Assembly: GCF_024347395.1 (NCBI RefSeq)
Contig: NZ_AP025472.1
Location: forward strand, 1,178,001 to 1,242,000
DNA: 64,000 nt
Direction of reading: 5' to 3'
From: Vibrio cortegadensis
GTDB lineage: Bacteria; Pseudomonadota; Gammaproteobacteria; Enterobacterales; Vibrionaceae
The translations under genes and the position numbers were made by a program. Under the pieces are notes generated by a model. It saw only the letters and a list, made by a program, of their open reading frames with translations. It did not search any database and was not told the DNA's origin. Every line of letters begins with the position of its first letter. Within the stretch, counting starts at the first letter, position 1. Shown piece after piece: positions 60,407 through 64,000 of this stretch.

Positions 60407-60991
60407 ATGGAAAAGCAGTTAGCAATAATAAAAGAAGAGCTTCGGAAGGAAATCATAGCTGAACATCAAAGTAGTTTAGCTGATGCAAGAGAAAAATTTC
60501 AGTTGGCGCTAGATGATAGAAAAGATTTCCTTGAACCAGAAGGTGATTTTGATTTATACGAAACACCAATCCCGAAATGTATGAAAATTATTAAAACAGG
60601 AATTCAATTTTTAATTGGCTTTTTTCTTATCGTGACATTGGCAAGCAAAGGTTTGCTAGAAGTAGCGGAAACATTCAATTTATTAGATAATTTGCACTTT
60701 GCGGATAATGGTCTGTTTACTTCAAATGAACTCTATAAGCATATATTAGGCATTAAATCTTTTGTTTATATAGGTAATGCATTAGCAATCTCAGCAGGTA
60801 TAGAGTTGAGTTACATGTTGTTTACGGATGGTCCTGATGAGACGATTGAACCACTAATGTTAGCCATTGCAGCGGCAGCTTTTTATACTATATCTGAATC
60901 ACCTGAAAATAGTTGGGCAATGCTTGGATATGCGATTAGTCTTCTAGTTTTAATGGTATGTTTGAAGCTATATAAGCGTTGGAAGTTATAA
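60407..60991 (+). CDS. Cassette 52: unknown multi-pass membrane protein, 194 residues
   Basis: A cytoplasmic coiled coil (QLAIIKEELRKEIIAEHQSSLADAREKFQLAL) precedes about four TM segments (IQFLIGFFLIVTLASKGLL, FVYIGNALAISAGIELSYMLF, MLAIAAAAFYTI, AMLGYAISLLVLMVCLKLY). No family recognised. Ribosome site poor. Confidence 0.65.
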   Translation: MEKQLAIIKEELRKEIIAEHQSSLADAREKFQLALDDRKDFLEPEGDFDLYETPIPKCMKIIKTGIQFLIGFFLIVTLASKGLLEVAETFNLLDNLHFADNGLFTSNELYKHILGIKSFVYIGNALAISAGIELSYMLFTDGPDETIEPLMLAIAAAAFYTISESPENSWAMLGYAISLLVLMVCLKLYKRWKL

Positions 60992-60993
60992 AC

Positions 60994-61084
60994 TAACAAA
61001 GCATTTAAGAGTGATTCGCAACGCTTGGCAGTTTCGCTTCGCTCAAGTATAGCCAAGCGCCGCTCACACCTTAATGCGGCGTTA
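60994..61084 (+). repeat. attC 52 (short form)
   Basis: 91 bp, GCATT/AATGC arms, compact centre; near-identical to attC 6. Cassette 52 ends pair as GTTCATA/TATAAAC with one mismatch. Confidence 0.9.
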
Positions 61085-61105
61085 GCAATCAATGGAGAAA
61101 TTGAA

Positions 61106-61447
61106 TTGAGTGATTATCAATCAAATTTGGAAAGTCAGTTGAACATGCTTGATGAGACTTGGTCATCACTATTAAGAAATGAAGTCACAAGTGAAACAGA
61201 AGTAGTTCTAAATTTTAATTATTTATGTCCGAGTAAAACGTCAGCAATTAAACTGAACGACGCTTTGGGAAACTATGAGACACTAATTAGAAGTGAAGGG
61301 TTTATTAGTCGTTCGTGGTTTGTTGAAGGGTATTCTCATCCAACATCCGTTACCAAGGAAATTCTCGCCCAATGGCTAGATTTTATGGTTTCACTGGGCT
61401 GGGAGTATCAATGTGTTTTTGAAGGTTTTGGTGCTTCGTTTAGTTAA
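61106..61447 (+). CDS. Cassette 53: RraB-like small protein
   Basis: TTG start at 61106, 7 bases after GGAGA; the upstream frame is attC sequence. The 113-residue chain (ETEVVLNFNYLCPSKTSAIKLNDALGNYETLIRSE ... SRSWFVEGYSHPTSVTKEILAQWLDFMVSLGWEYQCVFEGFGASF) has the general pattern of the RNase E inhibitor RraB family (ending in a Gly-rich FEGFGA). The likeness is moderate; it could also be an unrelated alpha/beta protein. Confidence 0.5.
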   Translation: MSDYQSNLESQLNMLDETWSSLLRNEVTSETEVVLNFNYLCPSKTSAIKLNDALGNYETLIRSEGFISRSWFVEGYSHPTSVTKEILAQWLDFMVSLGWEYQCVFEGFGASFS

Positions 61448-61452
61448 ATTGC

Positions 61453-61572
61453 TAACAAACAATTTAAGCTGACAGCCAACGCGCGGCATTTTCAGTTCCA
61501 ATAGGTTTGGGTGTAATCGGTGCGTTGCTTTGGGTTCAGGTTTGCGTTGGTCTGCAACTTAATTGGGCGTTA
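61453..61572 (+). repeat. attC 53
   Basis: 120 bp, CAATT/AATTG arms but a divergent centre. Cassette 53 ends pair as GCAAT/ATTGC. Confidence 0.88.
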
Positions 61573-62018
61573 TATTGCATAAGATTCAAAGGGTTAAATT
61601 ATCCGTTTATCTTTGTTCTGCGTCCGAACTACACACCTGTTCTTTTCGTGAAAAATGCCATCAAAATGACCATCGCACGTAGAATGTTTGTCGGTTAATT
61701 AGCTGCAACGTCACGCAAGTCTCCTCATTAGTAAGTTTTGCTGGCTCAAGTTCATTTTGCGCGGCTTCTTTTTCGTGGGGACTTCATTGAAAGTTGTGGC
61801 TTCAGCGCACTTTGTTGTCAGGTTTCTCGCTCGAATTCTTTGTCATTTAGGATAACCGAATGACTCCAATTTCAGCTCATTTCGCTTCTTAATCTAGTGC
61901 GTTTTGATGTCTATGATTGAGTTTCGAACTATCCGTTTTACTTCTGAGTTCAAAGTCAGTAGATTTGTAACCAATTCAGCACCTTGGCGCTAAACTTGGC
62001 TCTGTCGTGCGGGCAATA
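61570..62018. repeat. Gene-less cassette family, copy K (cassette 54, 449 bp)
   Basis: Same body and ends; carries TTAATCTAGTGCG in place of TTAGCCAAGTGCG, and is joined to a CAATT-class attC as in copy H. Confidence 0.85.
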
Positions 62019-62140
62019 TAACAAACAATTTAAGAGTGACTCCTAACGCTTGACGATTTCACTCCGATTTGTAATTTGTGTTTACGGTGCAATGGTTTAG
62101 CTTGGGTGTTATAGCGTTGTCGCACCTTAATTGGGCGTTA
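62019..62140 (+). repeat. attC 54
   Basis: 122 bp, CAATT/AATTG arms. Confidence 0.92.
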
Positions 62141-62190
62141 GTTTACCAATCAAAAATTGCACCCTAACTCAAAATGCTAGGGTGTGGTAA

Positions 62191-62481
62191 TTATCGTAGA
62201 TGGTTTTGTGGAAGTTGCGATTGTCCAAGAACTGCAACGACTAAAATAAAGCCGTCTTCCTTGGTAAAGTACGCTGTGTGTTTACCAATCGGGAAATAAA
62301 ATCCATTTTGATATAAATCGTTGCAGTTTCTGCCTACTGCGGGGTTTTCAGCGAGCATCTGAAATCCAGTAAGAAGTGTATTTTTGTATGTGTTCCACTG
62401 CATTTCGGAAAAATTCGTAACTGTATAATTTTTGATTTTGTGCAAATGAGCCTGTGCTAATTTACTTAGTTTATATTGCAT
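62191..62481 (-). CDS. parE: Cassette 55: ParE-type toxin, copy 2
   Basis: Protein identical to the toxin at 57060. The whole cassette was duplicated; the only differences I see between the copies are one extra T in the intergenic spacer (gap 8 instead of 7) and one base in the attC. Confidence 0.92.
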   Translation of the reverse strand: MQYKLSKLAQAHLHKIKNYTVTNFSEMQWNTYKNTLLTGFQMLAENPAVGRNCNDLYQNGFYFPIGKHTAYFTKEDGFILVVAVLGQSQLPQNHLR

Positions 62482-62489
62482 ACTTTTAC

Positions 62490-62732
62490 TTACAACGCGT
62501 TTAGGAAATTTTCACCATCAACTACATTGCCTTGGGCTAAGTCTGCTTTTGCAGACTCAAAGCAATGCTTGATGTAATCGGCTTTCATAGTTTCGAGCTC
62601 TTCATAGTCTCTAATCGACATCACCACAACGGCATCTTTGTTATTTTTACTTATCTTAACTGGCTCACGTTGAGCGTTGAGAAGCAGCTCTCCGAAATTA
62701 CGTTTGGCATCATTTGCTGTTAATGTATGCAT
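62490..62732 (-). CDS. Cassette 55: Phd/YefM-type antitoxin, copy 2
   Basis: Protein identical to the antitoxin at 57358, same ATG choice and ribosome site. Two identical modules 5 kb apart can cross-neutralise each other, so each copy weakens the other's stabilising effect. Confidence 0.9.
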   Translation of the reverse strand: MHTLTANDAKRNFGELLLNAQREPVKISKNNKDAVVVMSIRDYEELETMKADYIKHCFESAKADLAQGNVVDGENFLNAL

Positions 62733-62762
62733 GGTCAATCTCCAAAGTGGAATTACAGTTAG

Positions 62763-62790
62763 ATTATAGTGTATTGCGCAAAAAGTTCAA
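62763..62790 (-). promoter_or_regulatory. Promoter of the Phd/ParE cassette, copy 2
   Basis: Same TTGAAC-16-TATAAT and TTGCGCAA as in copy 1. Confidence 0.7.
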
Positions 62791-62826
62791 TTCAATTAAA
62801 TCATGCGATTTGTGCGAAAGGTAATC

Positions 62827-62948
62827 TAACAAAGCATTTCAGAGGGATTCTCAACGCTTGGCACTTTTGCTTCTACTTCAAATTTAGTGTTTACGGTACA
62901 ATGCTTTAGGTTAGGTGGCGGCGTTGTTCACCCCTTAATGCGGCGTTA
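62827..62948 (+). repeat. attC 55
   Basis: 122 bp; TTTCAG instead of TTTAAG in the left arm, otherwise as attC 47. Confidence 0.92.
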
Positions 62949-63393
62949 TATTACATAAGATTCAAAGAGTTAAATTATCCGTTTATCTTTGTTCTGCGTT
63001 CGAACTACACTCCTGTTCGTCTCGTGAAAATTGCCATCAAAATGACCATCGCACGTAGAATGTTTATCGGTTAATTAGCTGCAACGTCACGCAAGTCTCC
63101 TCGTTAGTAAGTTTCGCTGGCTCAAGTTCATTTTTCGTGGCTTCTTTTTCGTGGGGCTTCATTGAAAGTTGTGGCTTCAGTTCACTTTGTTGTCAGGTTT
63201 CTCGTTAGAATTCTTTGTCATTCTGGCTAATCGAATGGCTCTAATTTCAGCTCATTTCGCTTCTTAGCCAAGTGCGTTTTATTGTCTATGGTTGAGTTTT
63301 GAACTATCCGTTTTACATCTGAGTTCAAAGCCAGTAGATTTGTAGTCAATTCAGCACCTTGTCGCTAAACTTGGCTCTGTCGTGCGGGCAATA
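62946..63393. repeat. Gene-less cassette family, copy L (cassette 56, 448 bp)
   Basis: The most divergent copy in its left end (TTATATTACATAAG) and middle; one base shorter. Its left end therefore no longer pairs perfectly with GCAATA. Confidence 0.85.
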
Positions 63394-63515
63394 TAACAAA
63401 GCATTTAAGAGGGATTCTCAACGCTTGGAACTTTTGTTTCTACTTCAAATTTAGTGTTTACGGTACAATACTTTAGGTCGGGTGGAGGCGTTGTTCACCC
63501 CTTAATGCGGCGTTA
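63394..63515 (+). repeat. attC 56
   Basis: 122 bp, GCATT/AATGC arms. Confidence 0.92.
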
Positions 63516-63536
63516 TGAAGCATGGAGGCTTTAAGT

Positions 63537-63896
63537 ATGATTGATCAAGTTGGAAATACAAAAATTAAGCTAAAACATAGAGCTACGTGTCACTGCGGTT
63601 CGGTAGTTCTTGAATTAACATTACCAAATGGGATCGAAAATCCTAGAAGGTGCGATTGCTCAATTTGCCGAAGAAAAGGCGCAATTGTTGGTTCCGTCGA
63701 TTTGAGTGGTATTAGAATCGTTGAAGGACAAGAATTTCTGAAGTTTTATCAATTTAACACGAATACAGCGAAACATTACTTCTGTTCAAATTGTGGTATT
63801 TATACTCATCACCAACGTCGCTCAAATCCATTTGATTTAGGTGATGTAGTTACAAACGACGGGGTTAATCATCCAGCCGATAGAACTGCTTCATAA
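63537..63896 (+). CDS. Cassette 57: GFA/CENP-V-type zinc protein, probably with an internal deletion
   Basis: I start at ATG 63537, 8 bases after GGAGG. The 119-residue chain has the GFA zinc cysteines (CHCGSVV, CDCSIC, CSNCGIYTHH) of the glutathione-dependent formaldehyde-activating fold. After HHQRRSNP it jumps straight to FDLGDVVTNDG and NHPADR. Family members usually have a further 15 or so residues (a strand with GFNVACLEG-like sequence) here, so I infer a short in-frame deletion. Function of the shortened protein is doubtful. Confidence 0.8.
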   Translation: MIDQVGNTKIKLKHRATCHCGSVVLELTLPNGIENPRRCDCSICRRKGAIVGSVDLSGIRIVEGQEFLKFYQFNTNTAKHYFCSNCGIYTHHQRRSNPFDLGDVVTNDGVNHPADRTAS

Positions 63897-64000
63897 CAAA
63901 CAATTTAAGAGTGACTCCTAACGCTTGGCGGCTTCACTCCGGTTTGAATTTTGTGTTTACGGTGCAATGGTTTAGCTTGGGTGTTATAGCGTTGTCGCAC
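63894..64000 (+). repeat. attC 57 (cut by the window end)
   Basis: Left arm TAACAAACAATTTAAG and the centre are present; the right arm lies beyond 64000. Cassette 57 ends pair as TGAAGC/GCTTCA. Confidence 0.9.

Larger units (their letters stand above)
22955..64000. mobile_element. Sedentary chromosomal integron (superintegron), right end outside the window
   Basis: It consists of intIA (minus strand), a LexA-controlled promoter, attI near 24137 and an array of cassettes in direct repeat, each closed by a VCR-like attC. 57 attC sites are visible up to 64000, and the last one is cut by the window end. Spacing averages about 0.7 kb. The position directly after rplT is the classical Vibrio superintegron site. 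No insertion sequence interrupts the array. Confidence 0.97.

Noticed and set aside
24587..64000. CRISPR array
   Set aside because: The regular repeats are 91-123 bp, imperfect, with paired arms and gene-sized spacers: attC sites. No Cas gene is present.
22955..64000. Insertion sequences or tRNA genes in the array
   Set aside because: I found no transposase, terminal inverted repeats with target duplications, or cloverleaf-type tRNA sequence.

Overview
This window is a stretch of Vibrio chromosome. Bases 1-22.9 kb are ordinary, stable chromosome. From about 22.95 kb to the right edge it is a sedentary chromosomal integron (superintegron). The assignment to Vibrio rests on three things: the order thrS-infC-rpmI-rplT-intIA, which is the known position of the V. 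cholerae superintegron; VCR-like attC sites; and Vibrionaceae-type conserved genes. I cannot name the species.

Core part. On the left edge is the start of a LexA-controlled sulA. Next come a small zinc-binding protein, a Sel1-repeat/J-domain membrane protein, a DUF2786 protein and a CheX-like (DUF3334-type) protein, all on the minus strand. A large YdiJ-type FAD/4Fe-4S dehydrogenase and an isoprenylcysteine-methyltransferase-like membrane protein are on the plus strand. A DUF3581-type protein follows. Then comes a complete histidine-utilisation cluster (hutC-hutI-hutG-hutU-hutH, minus strand) that turns histidine into glutamate plus formamide, with TGTATATACA-type HutC operators before hutI and hutC. 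An outer-membrane-type barrel and a large FG-GAP-repeat lipoprotein separate hut from the translation operon thrS-infC-rpmI-rplT. That operon has a tRNA-Thr-like hairpin before thrS, an AUU start for infC and a strong hairpin between infC and rpmI.

Integron part. intIA (minus strand) has a LexA box in its promoter, so sulA and the integrase probably belong to the same SOS regulon. attI is at about 24.14 kb. I count 57 attC sites in 40 kb: 55 complete, one truncated, and one cut by the window end. Cassette n is numbered by the attC at its end. The cassettes carry five toxin-antitoxin modules (yefM-yoeB, RelB/ParE, higBA, and a Phd/ParE pair present twice), three GNAT acetyltransferases and several candidate anti-phage proteins (SRA-HNH McrA-like, SIR2-like, PD-(D/E)XK-like, NERD, SieB-like). 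There is also a BLUF blue-light sensor, an assortment of small enzymes (HAD, SDR, GFA, GrpB, MmcQ) and many unknown proteins. Minus-strand cassette genes (cassettes 9, 10, 11, 15, 27, 33, 47, 55) must use their own promoters.

The most unusual signals are these. (1) A gene-less cassette with a 448-449 bp body is present 12 times. (2) In nearly every cassette the first 4-8 bases after G^TTA are the reverse complement of the last 4-8 bases before TAAC, and the sequence differs from cassette to cassette. (3) A 53-residue zinc-ribbon cassette with its own TATAAT promoter occurs three times. (4) A truncated attC fuses a gene-less cassette to higBA, and the end-complementarity rule independently exposes the fusion.
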